From Lysinibacillus sp. FSL M8-0337 (GTDB lineage: Bacteria > Bacillota > Bacilli > Bacillales_A > Planococcaceae): 64,000 nucleotides of DNA. The stretch covers positions 248,001 through 312,000 of the forward strand of contig NZ_CP151996.1 in the NCBI RefSeq assembly GCF_038593855.1, read 5' to 3'. This document shows, in pieces, positions 8,576-16,561 of the stretch (positions within the stretch are counted from its first letter, which is position 1; each line of letters starts with the position of its first letter). The position numbers were made by a program, and so were the translations under genes. The notes under the pieces were generated by a model. That model saw only the letters and a program-made list of their open reading frames with translations, was not told the origin of the DNA and made no database searches.

Positions 8576-9277
8576 GTGCAAGAAGCGGCGATATTTGTGT
8601 TAGAGGATGAACGTGCGATTGCGGAAATGATCGAAATTATTTTAAGAAAAGAAGGTTTTGAAAACATTACGTTATGCACGACGATAGAAGATGGAAAAAA
8701 GGCGATTGAGCATAATGTTTTTGATTTTTATTTATTAGATATCATGCTACCAGACGGTAGTGGGCTTGATTTGGCGGAAGTTATTCGAAAGCAAAGTGAT
8801 GCACCGCTATTTTTTTTAACAGCCAAGAGCAGTGATGCAGATAAACTTCGAGGGTTTATGAATGGCGCAGACGATTATATTACGAAACCGTTTAATCCGC
8901 TTGAGCTAGTAGCAAGGGTAAAAGTCCAATTTACTCGATATATGAAGCAAAAGAATGTATCTGGAAGTCACGTTTACACATGTAGCCGTTTTACTTTTGA
9001 TATAGATGCAGCAGAAATAACTGTAGACGGAAAAAAAGAATTGATTAGTGGTCGTTTATTTTACTTATTGAAGTATTTATGTGAAAACGAGGGGCAAGTA
9101 TTATCGAAAGAACAAATTTATGAACGTGTGTGGGGCGATTTTTTATTTGACGATAATACGGTAATGGTTCATATTCGCAAGTTACGTGAAAAAATAGAAA
9201 GGAATCCTGGTAAACCAACTTGCATTATTACGGTAAGAGGGATTGGCTATAAATTAGTTGGAGATGATCAAGTATGA
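8576..9277 (+). CDS. OmpR/PhoB-family response regulator
   Basis: A 233-residue two-component response regulator. The receiver domain spans residues 1-120 with an acidic pocket (LEDE), the phospho-acceptor Asp55 (LLDIMLPDG), Thr84-Ala and Lys104 (TKPF). The C-terminal winged helix (130-230) ends in HIRKLREKIERNP and VRGIGYKL. GTG 8576 follows a weak GGTGACAGG site. It overlaps the kinase gene by 4 bp, so the two form one coupled unit. Targets are not evident. Confidence 0.92.
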   Translation: MQEAAIFVLEDERAIAEMIEIILRKEGFENITLCTTIEDGKKAIEHNVFDFYLLDIMLPDGSGLDLAEVIRKQSDAPLFFLTAKSSDADKLRGFMNGADDYITKPFNPLELVARVKVQFTRYMKQKNVSGSHVYTCSRFTFDIDAAEITVDGKKELISGRLFYLLKYLCENEGQVLSKEQIYERVWGDFLFDDNTVMVHIRKLREKIERNPGKPTCIITVRGIGYKLVGDDQV

Positions 9278-10917
9278 AGCCGGCAGGGAAATTATCACTG
9301 CGTTTTGTATCCTACTTTATCATATTTTATTTACTTATCATTTTGGGCTTCATTATTAGTTTAGTGGTTTTTGGACTTTTTATAAATGAACGAGTCGGTG
9401 ATAACATCCATACGATGAGTTCTTTTGAAATTGAAGATAATGCAATTGTGAAAAATGGTAAATCCGTAAAAATAGCCGATTTCTTAGAAAAACGCGCAGA
9501 GGAAAATGTAGGGCAGTTATATTTATTGAACAATGCCATGGAAATTGTCGATTATACAGGGGATAGTTGTGAGCTGTGTAGCATGACGGACCGTGAAATT
9601 ATGGCGCTTAAACGTCCAGGCATGCATACGTGGGAAATACCCAAATACTATTTGTTGTTTTTACCTACATCGCCTTTGCAGCCTATGTTCAATGAGGTCT
9701 TGCAGGTGATTCGTGAAAAGAAAGAATTCCCTTCGGAGCTACTCGAACGCTTACAAGCTAATCAGATTGCGATTGAAATTTATAATGAGCGTTGGAATCG
9801 TGTAAAGGTAATTGGTGAGCATTATAAGAAATTGCATAAGCCGCAGTTGCTAGATGAAAAATATGATATTTTTGAGCAAGCCGAGCTTAGGCAAAGTACG
9901 TCATTAGAAGATGGTTCAACGCTAATAGTACGTATGCCAAACCCCTCCTATAAGCCATTTGAAGAGCCTTTTAATAAAGCAATGATTTTATTTGTGTCCA
10001 TATTTTTTGGCGGGCATAGTATTTTGTTGCTAGGCATTATTTTGTTATCCATGAGCATTTCACGTCAATTTGTACGGCCGCTTGTATATGTGATCTCTCG
10101 TATTGAACGGTTGACGCAGTTCGATTATCGGGAAGTAAGTGATAATAAAATCCATCATCAAAAGACGGGGAAATTGAAAAGGAAATTTAAATTATTCCAA
10201 CCTGTTGATGAATCGCTTAATCATTTATCTGAACGTCTTGCTTCAAATGAAAGACAAATCCAGCAATCAGAGCAACTACGCGAGGAATGGATAACGGGTT
10301 TATCGCATGATTTAAAGACACCATTGAGCTCGATTTATGGGTATTCCACGATGCTTGCTTCCGAAGAGTATGAATGGACGAAAGAAGAGATGCGAATATT
10401 CGCGAATACAATGCGTGAAAAAGCAACCTATATGGACTTACTTATACAAGATTTAACGTATTCTTATCAACTAAAGAATAAAGCAATCCAGCTCGAGAAA
10501 GTATCGTTAGCACTTGCCACATGGTTACCCCAATTTGCAGATGAGCAAGTATCAATCAAAGTATATGGGGACGTTATGCTTGAAGCCGATGAGCTTTTAT
10601 TAAAGCGCATATTAGATAATTTAATTACCAATGCTAAAAAATACACACCTGAAGGTACGAAGGTTCTTGTAGAGGCTCAAAATATAGACAAAGGCATTAA
10701 GTTAACGATTACAGACCAAGGACCAGGTATTCCACAAGATGAATTAGACAATCTTTTTGAACGCTATTATCGTGGTACAAATACAACAGATGATGCAACG
10801 GGCACAGGTCTTGGCTTAGCCATTACGAAACAACTGATTGATTTGCATAATGCAACAATATGCGTACATTCTGATAACAATGGTACTGTCTTTGAATTGA
10901 AATTTCTTGAAAAATAA
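9274..10917 (+). CDS. Sensor histidine kinase
   Basis: A 547-residue membrane sensor kinase paired with the preceding regulator. A transmembrane helix at about 10-37 and a second at about 235-262 bracket a roughly 195-residue extracytoplasmic domain with an unusual CELC motif near residue 105. A short HAMP-like linker follows. The H-box GLSHDLKTPLSSIYGY has its phospho-histidine at His345. The C-terminal ATPase domain shows the N-box (NLITNAKKYTPEG), DQGPGIP and GTGLGLAI. ATG overlaps the regulator stop (ATGA). The two cysteines could make the sensor redox- or metal-responsive; that is speculation. Confidence 0.92.
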   Translation: MKPAGKLSLRFVSYFIIFYLLIILGFIISLVVFGLFINERVGDNIHTMSSFEIEDNAIVKNGKSVKIADFLEKRAEENVGQLYLLNNAMEIVDYTGDSCELCSMTDREIMALKRPGMHTWEIPKYYLLFLPTSPLQPMFNEVLQVIREKKEFPSELLERLQANQIAIEIYNERWNRVKVIGEHYKKLHKPQLLDEKYDIFEQAELRQSTSLEDGSTLIVRMPNPSYKPFEEPFNKAMILFVSIFFGGHSILLLGIILLSMSISRQFVRPLVYVISRIERLTQFDYREVSDNKIHHQKTGKLKRKFKLFQPVDESLNHLSERLASNERQIQQSEQLREEWITGLSHDLKTPLSSIYGYSTMLASEEYEWTKEEMRIFANTMREKATYMDLLIQDLTYSYQLKNKAIQLEKVSLALATWLPQFADEQVSIKVYGDVMLEADELLLKRILDNLITNAKKYTPEGTKVLVEAQNIDKGIKLTITDQGPGIPQDELDNLFERYYRGTNTTDDATGTGLGLAITKQLIDLHNATICVHSDNNGTVFELKFLEK

Positions 10918-11022
10918 AAAAATGCCCTTATGATAATCAATGTTTAATCATACAGAAGTTTTTTAATTATCAGGGGTGGGACTGTTCATTAGATGATGAC
11001 ACCAACAAAATATGAATGCAGA

Positions 11023-11053
11023 AGATTACTCGTTTTGGGAGTAATCTTTTTTT
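11023..11053 (+). terminator. Intrinsic terminator after the two-component operon
   Basis: AGATTACTC (11024-11031 region) pairs with GAGTAATCT (11039-11047) and is followed by a seven-T run. It lies about 105 bp beyond the kinase stop, in the 290-bp gap before the cytochrome bd operon, which otherwise shows nothing until the leader ORFs. Confidence 0.8.
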
Positions 11054-11183
11054 ATGTAAATAGAAAGTTTGATGCCATTCACAAAGTTGTCAATGTCGTT
11101 TTTTTATAGTGGAAAACCCCTATATTTCTAAAAAGTTGGGTTGCTTATACTGGTGGCATAGAAGAAAAAGGAGATGCAATTAT

Positions 11184-11219
11184 ATGAGGAATCAAAGGGT
11201 TGATTCGTATGGTAAATAA
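11184..11219 (+). CDS. Possible 11-residue leader peptide before the cytochrome bd operon
   Basis: ATG 11184 sits eight bases after AAAGGAGATG, the best RBS in this region. It encodes MRNQRVDSYGK and then stops. Its last codons overlap the start of the 40-residue ORF (ATGGTAAATAA), which suggests translational coupling. It may alternatively reflect a frameshifted start of that ORF. Confidence 0.4.
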   Translation: MRNQRVDSYGK

Positions 11220-11331
11220 ACAACAAAATCGTATTGCATATAAATCCCAAGAGAAAAAGTTAATACTTATTAGTTTTATAGTTGCTGGGATAATGTTGAT
11301 GTCTATTATAGGGAGAATATTTAGTAGCTAG
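11209..11331 (+). CDS. 40-residue single-span membrane peptide upstream of cydA
   Basis: ATG 11209 (or the in-frame TTG 11200) opens a peptide with a basic N-terminus (MVNKQQNRIAYKSQEKK) and one hydrophobic helix (LILISFIVAGIMLMSII). Its stop TAG 11329-11331 runs into the RBS of cydA. Being first in the cyd operon and membrane-bound, it could be an accessory or regulatory peptide for the oxidase. I do not recognise a family. It differs from CydS, which is at the other end of the operon. Confidence 0.5.
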   Translation: MVNKQQNRIAYKSQEKKLILISFIVAGIMLMSIIGRIFSS

Positions 11332-11344
11332 GAGATGTATAAAT

Positions 11345-12688
11345 ATGAATGATTCAGCTGTATTTTGGAGCCGTGCATTAACCGAATTAACATTATCTTT
11401 CCATATTATTTATGCAACAATTGGTGTTGGTATACCGCTGATGATTATGATCGCTCAATGGGTTGGGATTAAAAATAATGATGAGCATTATTTATTACTC
11501 GCTCGACGTTGGGCACGGGGATTTGTTATTACAGTAGCAATTGGCGTTGTGACAGGAACAGCAATTGGCTTGCAACTTTCTTTATTATGGCCAAACTTTA
11601 TGGAATTAGCTGGTCAAATTATCGCTCTACCACTATTTATGGAAACGTTCGCGTTTTTCGTTGAAGCCATTTTTTTAGGGTTGTATTTGTATACATGGGA
11701 TCGCTTCAAAAATCCAAAGAGACATTTACTATTATTAGTACCAGTAGCCATTGGTGCTTCTATGTCAGCAGTATTTATTACAATCGTGAACGCCTTTATG
11801 AATGCACCGCAAGGATTTGATATTGTGGATGGGGAGCTGATTAATATTCAGCCTGTACTAGCCATGTTTAATCCGGCAATGCCGACAAAGGTAGCGCACG
11901 TTTTAGTAACATCTTATATGACGGCAGCTTTTTTATTAGCTTCCATTGCTGCCTATCGCATGCTACGAGGGTCTGCGCACGTATATCATAAAAAAGCACT
12001 GTACTTACTATTGAAATTAGGGTTAGTCTTTTCACTCGCAGCACTTGTAGTAGGAGACTTTTCAGGCAAATATTTAGCGGAATATCAACCTGAAAAATTA
12101 GCAGCAGCAGAATGGCATTTTGAAACGGAAGAAGACGCTTCCCTTGTTTTATTTGGTGTATTGGATGGAGAAGACATAAAATACGCTATTAAAATACCTT
12201 ATGCTTTAAGTGTATTAGCGCATAATAATCCGTTTGCAGAAGTAACAGGGCTTGATCAATTTCCGAAAGATGAACAACCACCACTTTATATTCACTATTT
12301 ATTCGATGTAATGGTGATGATTGGCACGTTATTAATTGTAGTGGCAGCTGTTTATGTTCTTGGTAAATGGCGAAATTGGCAATTTGTTTCGTCTAAACTA
12401 TTTAAAAGAGTAATTGTTGCAGGTGGTCCACTTGCACTTATTGCAATAGAAGCGGGCTGGTGGTTAGCAGAAGTAGGGCGACAACCATGGATTTTAAGAG
12501 GGTACATGAAAACATCGGAAGGTGCGACTACGAGTGGGCAAGTAGATACGATGTTAATTCTATTTGCGGGCTTATATATCGTTTTAGCAATTGGTAGTAT
12601 CATAGCGCTTATTCGGATGTTCCGTGACAATCCAATTGAACGTGAACTTGCAGAACATAAATTAGTTGAAGGTTGTGAAGAACCATGA
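11345..12688 (+). CDS. cydA: Cytochrome bd-type quinol oxidase subunit I (short Q-loop type)
   Basis: A 447-residue haem-bearing subunit of cytochrome bd, a membrane terminal oxidase that reduces oxygen with menaquinol. Axial-ligand candidates are His20 (LTLSFHIIYATIG), His185 (TKVAHVLVTSY) and a Met in DVMVMIG (323-325). Glu100 and Glu107 (FMETFAFFVEAIFLG) are the proton-path glutamates. The periplasmic Q-loop is short, as in Geobacillus and B. subtilis YthA, not the E. coli type. ATG 11345 follows GGAGATG. It overlaps cydB by 4 bp, and the operon also encodes the small subunit CydS. Confidence 0.93.
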   Translation: MNDSAVFWSRALTELTLSFHIIYATIGVGIPLMIMIAQWVGIKNNDEHYLLLARRWARGFVITVAIGVVTGTAIGLQLSLLWPNFMELAGQIIALPLFMETFAFFVEAIFLGLYLYTWDRFKNPKRHLLLLVPVAIGASMSAVFITIVNAFMNAPQGFDIVDGELINIQPVLAMFNPAMPTKVAHVLVTSYMTAAFLLASIAAYRMLRGSAHVYHKKALYLLLKLGLVFSLAALVVGDFSGKYLAEYQPEKLAAAEWHFETEEDASLVLFGVLDGEDIKYAIKIPYALSVLAHNNPFAEVTGLDQFPKDEQPPLYIHYLFDVMVMIGTLLIVVAAVYVLGKWRNWQFVSSKLFKRVIVAGGPLALIAIEAGWWLAEVGRQPWILRGYMKTSEGATTSGQVDTMLILFAGLYIVLAIGSIIALIRMFRDNPIERELAEHKLVEGCEEP

Positions 12689-13713
12689 GCTTAGAAGTTT
12701 TGGGCATTTCTGTACTATGGTTATTTCTCTTTGGTTATGTCATCGTTGCATCTATTGACTTTGGGGCAGGCTTTTTTAACGCCTATAGTGTAATGATTGG
12801 GAAAGATCATATTTTATCACAAGTGATAAAACGCTATTTATCACCAGTGTGGGAAATTACGAATGTTTTCTTAGTTTTTTTCTTTGTAGGTATTGTTGGT
12901 TTCTTTCCGCAATCAGCTTACTATTATGGCACAATTTTGCTAGTACCCGTAAGTATTTCTCTAATTTTAATTGCAATTCGAGGCAGTTATTATGCATTTG
13001 AATCGTATAGTGCAAAAAGTGGACATATTGGCTATAAGTTGATGTACGGTGTCACTGGTTTATTTATACCTGCATCACTTTCCATTGTATTAACGATTTC
13101 CGAGGGTGGGTTCGTAACAATGGTAAAGGATCAACCTCATTTGGAAATTGCGAAACTTTTTACTAGCCCGTTAACTTGGTCAATCGTGTTGTTAAGTGTT
13201 GTAGCGGTTCTGTATATTTCCGCAGTATTTTTAACTTGGTACGGTAAAAGAGCGAGTGATGAACATGCTTCTAATTTAATGAGAAAATATGCACTTGGTT
13301 GGTCAATTCCACTTATCGCAAGTGTTATCGGGATTATGGTGGAATTAAAGGGGCATAATCCTGCGCATTATGAAAATATGCTGAATTTATGGTGGCTATT
13401 CGCCATGTCAGGTGCTCTTTTTATCATGACTCTAATTCTTTTAGGTGCTAAGAAAAAATATGGGCTGGCCGTTATATTATTGGTCGTGCAGTTTGGCTTC
13501 GCCTTTTTCGGTTATGGTATTTCTCATTATCCTTACTTGTTGTACCCATATTTATCGGTTCATGATAGTTTTACAAATGAATCGATGGCGATAGCATTGG
13601 TCATTGCCTTTATTGGTGGTCTTGTTTTACTCATACCTTCACTTTATTTAGTGATGAAATGGTTTGTATTTGATCGTGATTATGCTTGTGGTAAACGGAA
13701 TCACCACGTATAG
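12685..13713 (+). CDS. cydB: Cytochrome bd-type quinol oxidase subunit II
   Basis: A 342-residue partner of CydA with eight to nine transmembrane helices. The family N-terminus with a conserved acidic residue, IVASIDFGAGFFNAY, is present. The length equals that of the structurally known Geobacillus thermodenitrificans CydB (about 342). Start ATG 12685 overlaps the cydA stop (ATGA), which indicates translational coupling. It equals YthB of B. subtilis in type. CydS follows after 11 bp. No cydCD maturation genes are in the window. Confidence 0.93.
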   Translation: MSLEVLGISVLWLFLFGYVIVASIDFGAGFFNAYSVMIGKDHILSQVIKRYLSPVWEITNVFLVFFFVGIVGFFPQSAYYYGTILLVPVSISLILIAIRGSYYAFESYSAKSGHIGYKLMYGVTGLFIPASLSIVLTISEGGFVTMVKDQPHLEIAKLFTSPLTWSIVLLSVVAVLYISAVFLTWYGKRASDEHASNLMRKYALGWSIPLIASVIGIMVELKGHNPAHYENMLNLWWLFAMSGALFIMTLILLGAKKKYGLAVILLVVQFGFAFFGYGISHYPYLLYPYLSVHDSFTNESMAIALVIAFIGGLVLLIPSLYLVMKWFVFDRDYACGKRNHHV

Positions 13714-13724
13714 GAGGTTTTACA

Positions 13725-13826
13725 GTGAATCAATTTATTATTTTTTATGCACCGTTTCTAGTGGTTGCTTTAAGTATTATAATTGGCTTCTGGGTAGGCC
13801 CGAAAGACCGTAAAGTAAATCGTTAA
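13725..13826 (+). CDS. cydS: Cytochrome bd small subunit CydS (33 residues)
   Basis: GTG 13725 behind TAGGAGG encodes a 33-residue single-span peptide. The pattern FIIFYAPFLVVALSI, IIGFWVGPKD and a basic tail closely resembles Geobacillus CydS, the third subunit that caps a haem-side cavity of CydA. Its position directly after cydB supports the call. ORF finders with a 60-codon cut-off miss it. Copy 2 of the 22-bp repeat begins on the base after its stop codon. Confidence 0.85.
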   Translation: MNQFIIFYAPFLVVALSIIIGFWVGPKDRKVNR

Positions 13827-13848
13827 AATTGTTTGGGTGACTGGCACC
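13827..13848 (+). repeat. 22-bp dispersed repeat, copy 2
   Basis: Starts immediately after the cydS stop codon and contains GTTTGGGTGACTGGCACC. It lies in the convergent gap to the TetR gene, followed by a terminator palindrome. Confidence 0.85.
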
Positions 13849-13851
13849 ACT

Positions 13852-13885
13852 AAAACCCCCGATTAGCATGCTAATCGGGGGTTTT
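13852..13885. terminator. Bidirectional terminator between cydS and the TetR gene
   Basis: A near-perfect 34-bp palindrome (AAAACCCCC, GATTAG, CATG, CTAATC, GGGGGTTTT) reads as a terminator on both strands. Confidence 0.9.
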
Positions 13886-13887
13886 GA

Positions 13888-14793
13888 TTATCTTTTACAT
13901 TGCTCTGATGGTTGTTGCATTTTTACATAGCGCCATAAACTATTGGCAATATCGCGTGCTTCAGCAGCATGTTCCGTTCCAACGAATGCTTTTCTGAAAG
14001 GAGTGAGCAATGATTCGATAATAAAGAGTTTTGGTTTTTGTTGCTGCAATTCCTCTAAAAGAAATGTTGCATATTCAAAACCTTCAAGCGTGTCATGCTC
14101 TGACAGCCCTTTAGTAAAGCCTGCTAATTGGTCAATGACGACATCTTTACTTACTTGTTGATAATTAATTACGTTTTGTATCGCGTTAAACATTTCAGCG
14201 CTTATAAGGACTTCATTGGATTCAAGCATAGTAGGTATAATGACACTTATATTGCGCAATGCTACTCGTACAATGGCTTCGCGATTTATATATTTGTAGT
14301 CCGCTATTAGGACTGCACGTAAGGACAGGTTCACCATCCCCAATGTTTGTACGGCACATTCATAGCTCATCGGTCTAATTTCTTCACCAAAAACCTGTAC
14401 AAGTCGATTGGCAAGCCACTCTAATTCTTGTAAGTGATAATTCAAAAGGATTTTTTTAAGTTCACTATCCCGTGAATGGAAAATCGATTCGAAAATTTGT
14501 ACGAGGTTATGCTCGCGATTGACATGCATCAACACAGCCACTTGCTGTGTTAATATTTCTAAATCAGTGGGATCCTTTCCATAAAGAAGCTCGTGTCGAC
14601 GATTACTAGCCTCCTCGCGCCCCTCATCCAATATGGCAATCAAACATTCATTTTTAGAAACAAAATGATTATAAAAAGTGCCCTTTGAAACTTTGGCCGC
14701 ACTAATAATATCGTTAATGGACGTATCTAAAAATCCTTTTTCTATAAAAAGTTCCCGAGCTGCAGTAATTATTTGTCTTTTTCTTTTATTCAT
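13888..14793 (-). CDS. TetR/AcrR-family regulator with long C-terminal part
   Basis: A 301-residue repressor-type protein, about 100 residues longer than the usual TetR. The N-terminal DNA-binding domain (1-60) is clear: ITAARELFIEKGF, then TSINDIISAAKVSKGTFYNHF. The rest is helical and ends in a segment of unknown relation (residues about 195-301). ATG 14793 has AAAGGTGAGG upstream. It is transcribed away from the DHA2 exporter at 14951, the classic arrangement for a repressor controlling its neighbour. The 157-bp gap is AT-rich with several short palindromes; I could not single out the operator. Confidence 0.88.
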   Translation of the reverse strand: MNKRKRQIITAARELFIEKGFLDTSINDIISAAKVSKGTFYNHFVSKNECLIAILDEGREEASNRRHELLYGKDPTDLEILTQQVAVLMHVNREHNLVQIFESIFHSRDSELKKILLNYHLQELEWLANRLVQVFGEEIRPMSYECAVQTLGMVNLSLRAVLIADYKYINREAIVRVALRNISVIIPTMLESNEVLISAEMFNAIQNVINYQQVSKDVVIDQLAGFTKGLSEHDTLEGFEYATFLLEELQQQKPKLFIIESLLTPFRKAFVGTEHAAEARDIANSLWRYVKMQQPSEQCKR

Positions 14794-14950
14794 GACCTCA
14801 CCTTTTTAAAGTTATTATACTAGTATTCTACAATGTAAACGCTGTTATATCAACGTTTTGAAATTTTTCAATCTTAATTCTTGAAAAAAGTAGACTGCGA
14901 GTATAAAATAAGTTTTATCGTAAACAACAAGAGAGAATAGAGGGATATAA

Positions 14951-16468
14951 ATGAATAATGACTTAACAATGAAAAAGCCCCCTTATGGCATGATTGCTAT
15001 TTTGTTCGTGGGTGCTTTTGTTGCTTTTCTTAACAACACATTGTTAAATGTTGCGTTGCCAACAATCATGAAAGATTTTGGTATTACGTATGCAAAGGTA
15101 CAATGGCTTGCAACTGGATATATGCTGGTCAGCGGTATTTTAGTACCTGCATCAGCATTCTTTGTGACGCGCTTTAAAAATAGACATTTATTTATTACGG
15201 CGATGTCTATCTTTACGATAGGTACAATTATGGCTGGCTTTGCTCCAAACTTTGGCATGTTACTTGCAGGTCGTATGGTGCAAGCGGCAGGGGCTGCTAG
15301 TATGTCACCATTATTAATGAACGTCATGCTAACTAGCTTCCCAAAAGAAAAACGTGGAGCGGCAATGGGTATTTTCGGTTTAGTTATGATTGCTGCACCA
15401 GCAATAGGTCCGACATTATCTGGTTATATCGTTGAACATCATGATTGGCGTATGTTGTTCCAAATGATTATACCATTTGCCATTATTAGTCTACTATTTG
15501 GTATTTGGAAATTAGACAATGTCATGGAAACACGTGAAGTACACTTAGATGTTCCTTCTGTATTATTATCGACAGTAGCGTTTGGTGGAATTTTATACGG
15601 TTTCAGTACGGCAGGTGACAAAGGATGGTCGAGTCCTTGGGTATACGGTACGATTTTAGTTGGCTTTGTTGCTTTAATTATTTTTATCTTTAAGCAATTA
15701 CGTATGGAACAGCCTTTACTAGAATTACGTATTTACAAATATCCTATGTTTGCATTAAGTTCTGCGATTTCCGTAATCGTTTCAATGGCGATGTTCTCGG
15801 GGATGATTTTAACACCTGCGTATGTCCAATCAATTCGTGGGATTGAACCATTCGAAGCAGGTTTAATGATGCTTCCTGGTGCCCTTGCAATGGGGATTAT
15901 GTCTCCGATTACTGGTAAACTTTTCGATAAATTTGGACCGCGTATATTAGCGATAATCGGTCTAACAATAACAACAATAGCTACTTTCGGCTTAACAAAA
16001 TTAGCGATGGATTCTAGCTATACATTTATCGTATCGATGTATACAATTCGGATGTTTGGTATGTCGATGGTTATGATGCCAATTATGACAAATGGTTTAA
16101 ACCAATTACCACAGATGATGAATCCACATGGTACAGCAATTAATAATACTTTGCAACAAGTAGCTGGAGCTATTGGTAGTGCGGTATTAGTTACATTTAT
16201 GAATAACCGTACAAAATCAACAGCAGAAGATTTAATTGCAGAGGCCAAAGCACATGCAGCTCAATCTGGTGCTACACCAACAGCGGAGCAAATGCAACAA
16301 ATGCAAGAGCAAATTATGCAAACAGCTTTACTAGATGGCATTACACATTCTTTCTTAATCGCTGCTTTTGTGACGGTTCTAGCACTAATACTAGCGTTCT
16401 TCTTAAAACGTGTAAAAGTTGAAAGTGCGGCAGCTACAATGGATTTAAAAAAACCAACAAATTCATAA
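14951..16468 (+). CDS. DHA2 (EmrB/LmrB-type) MFS drug exporter, 14 spans
   Basis: A 505-residue proton-driven multidrug exporter. Fourteen hydrophobic segments are visible. DHA2 motifs include NVALPTIMKDF in helix 1, the motif-A region AGRMVQAAGAA and motif C in helix 5 (GLVMIAAPAIGPTLSG). A Gln/Met-rich cytoplasmic loop (about 430-455) precedes the last helix. ATG 14951 follows AGAGGGA. It is divergent from a TetR gene, its probable regulator. A paralogue at 54675-56096 is recognisably similar along its length. Confidence 0.9.
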   Translation: MNNDLTMKKPPYGMIAILFVGAFVAFLNNTLLNVALPTIMKDFGITYAKVQWLATGYMLVSGILVPASAFFVTRFKNRHLFITAMSIFTIGTIMAGFAPNFGMLLAGRMVQAAGAASMSPLLMNVMLTSFPKEKRGAAMGIFGLVMIAAPAIGPTLSGYIVEHHDWRMLFQMIIPFAIISLLFGIWKLDNVMETREVHLDVPSVLLSTVAFGGILYGFSTAGDKGWSSPWVYGTILVGFVALIIFIFKQLRMEQPLLELRIYKYPMFALSSAISVIVSMAMFSGMILTPAYVQSIRGIEPFEAGLMMLPGALAMGIMSPITGKLFDKFGPRILAIIGLTITTIATFGLTKLAMDSSYTFIVSMYTIRMFGMSMVMMPIMTNGLNQLPQMMNPHGTAINNTLQQVAGAIGSAVLVTFMNNRTKSTAEDLIAEAKAHAAQSGATPTAEQMQQMQEQIMQTALLDGITHSFLIAAFVTVLALILAFFLKRVKVESAAATMDLKKPTNS

Positions 16469-16479
16469 GATAGACAAAG

Positions 16480-16513
16480 AAATCCCACCGCTCAAACTGT
16501 CGGTGGGATTTTT
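16480..16513. terminator. Terminator between convergent MFS and MMPL genes
   Basis: AAATCCCACCG (16480-16490) pairs perfectly with CGGTGGGATTT (16501-16511) and a T-run follows. Confidence 0.88.
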
Positions 16514-16537
16514 ATTATTGTGTATTGTTAAATGCTA

Positions 16538-16559
16538 AATTGTTTGAGTGCCTGTCACC
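16538..16559 (+). repeat. 22-bp dispersed repeat, copy 3
   Basis: Contains GTTTGAGTGCCTGTCACC. It ends two bases from the stop codon of the MMPL gene at 16562, in a convergent gap with a terminator beside it. Confidence 0.8.
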
Positions 16560-16561
16560 AT

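Noticed and set aside
8576..10917. BceRS-type bacitracin-sensing two-component system
   Set aside because: The kinase has a large extracytoplasmic domain and no BceAB-type ABC genes follow; it is not the intramembrane-sensing type.
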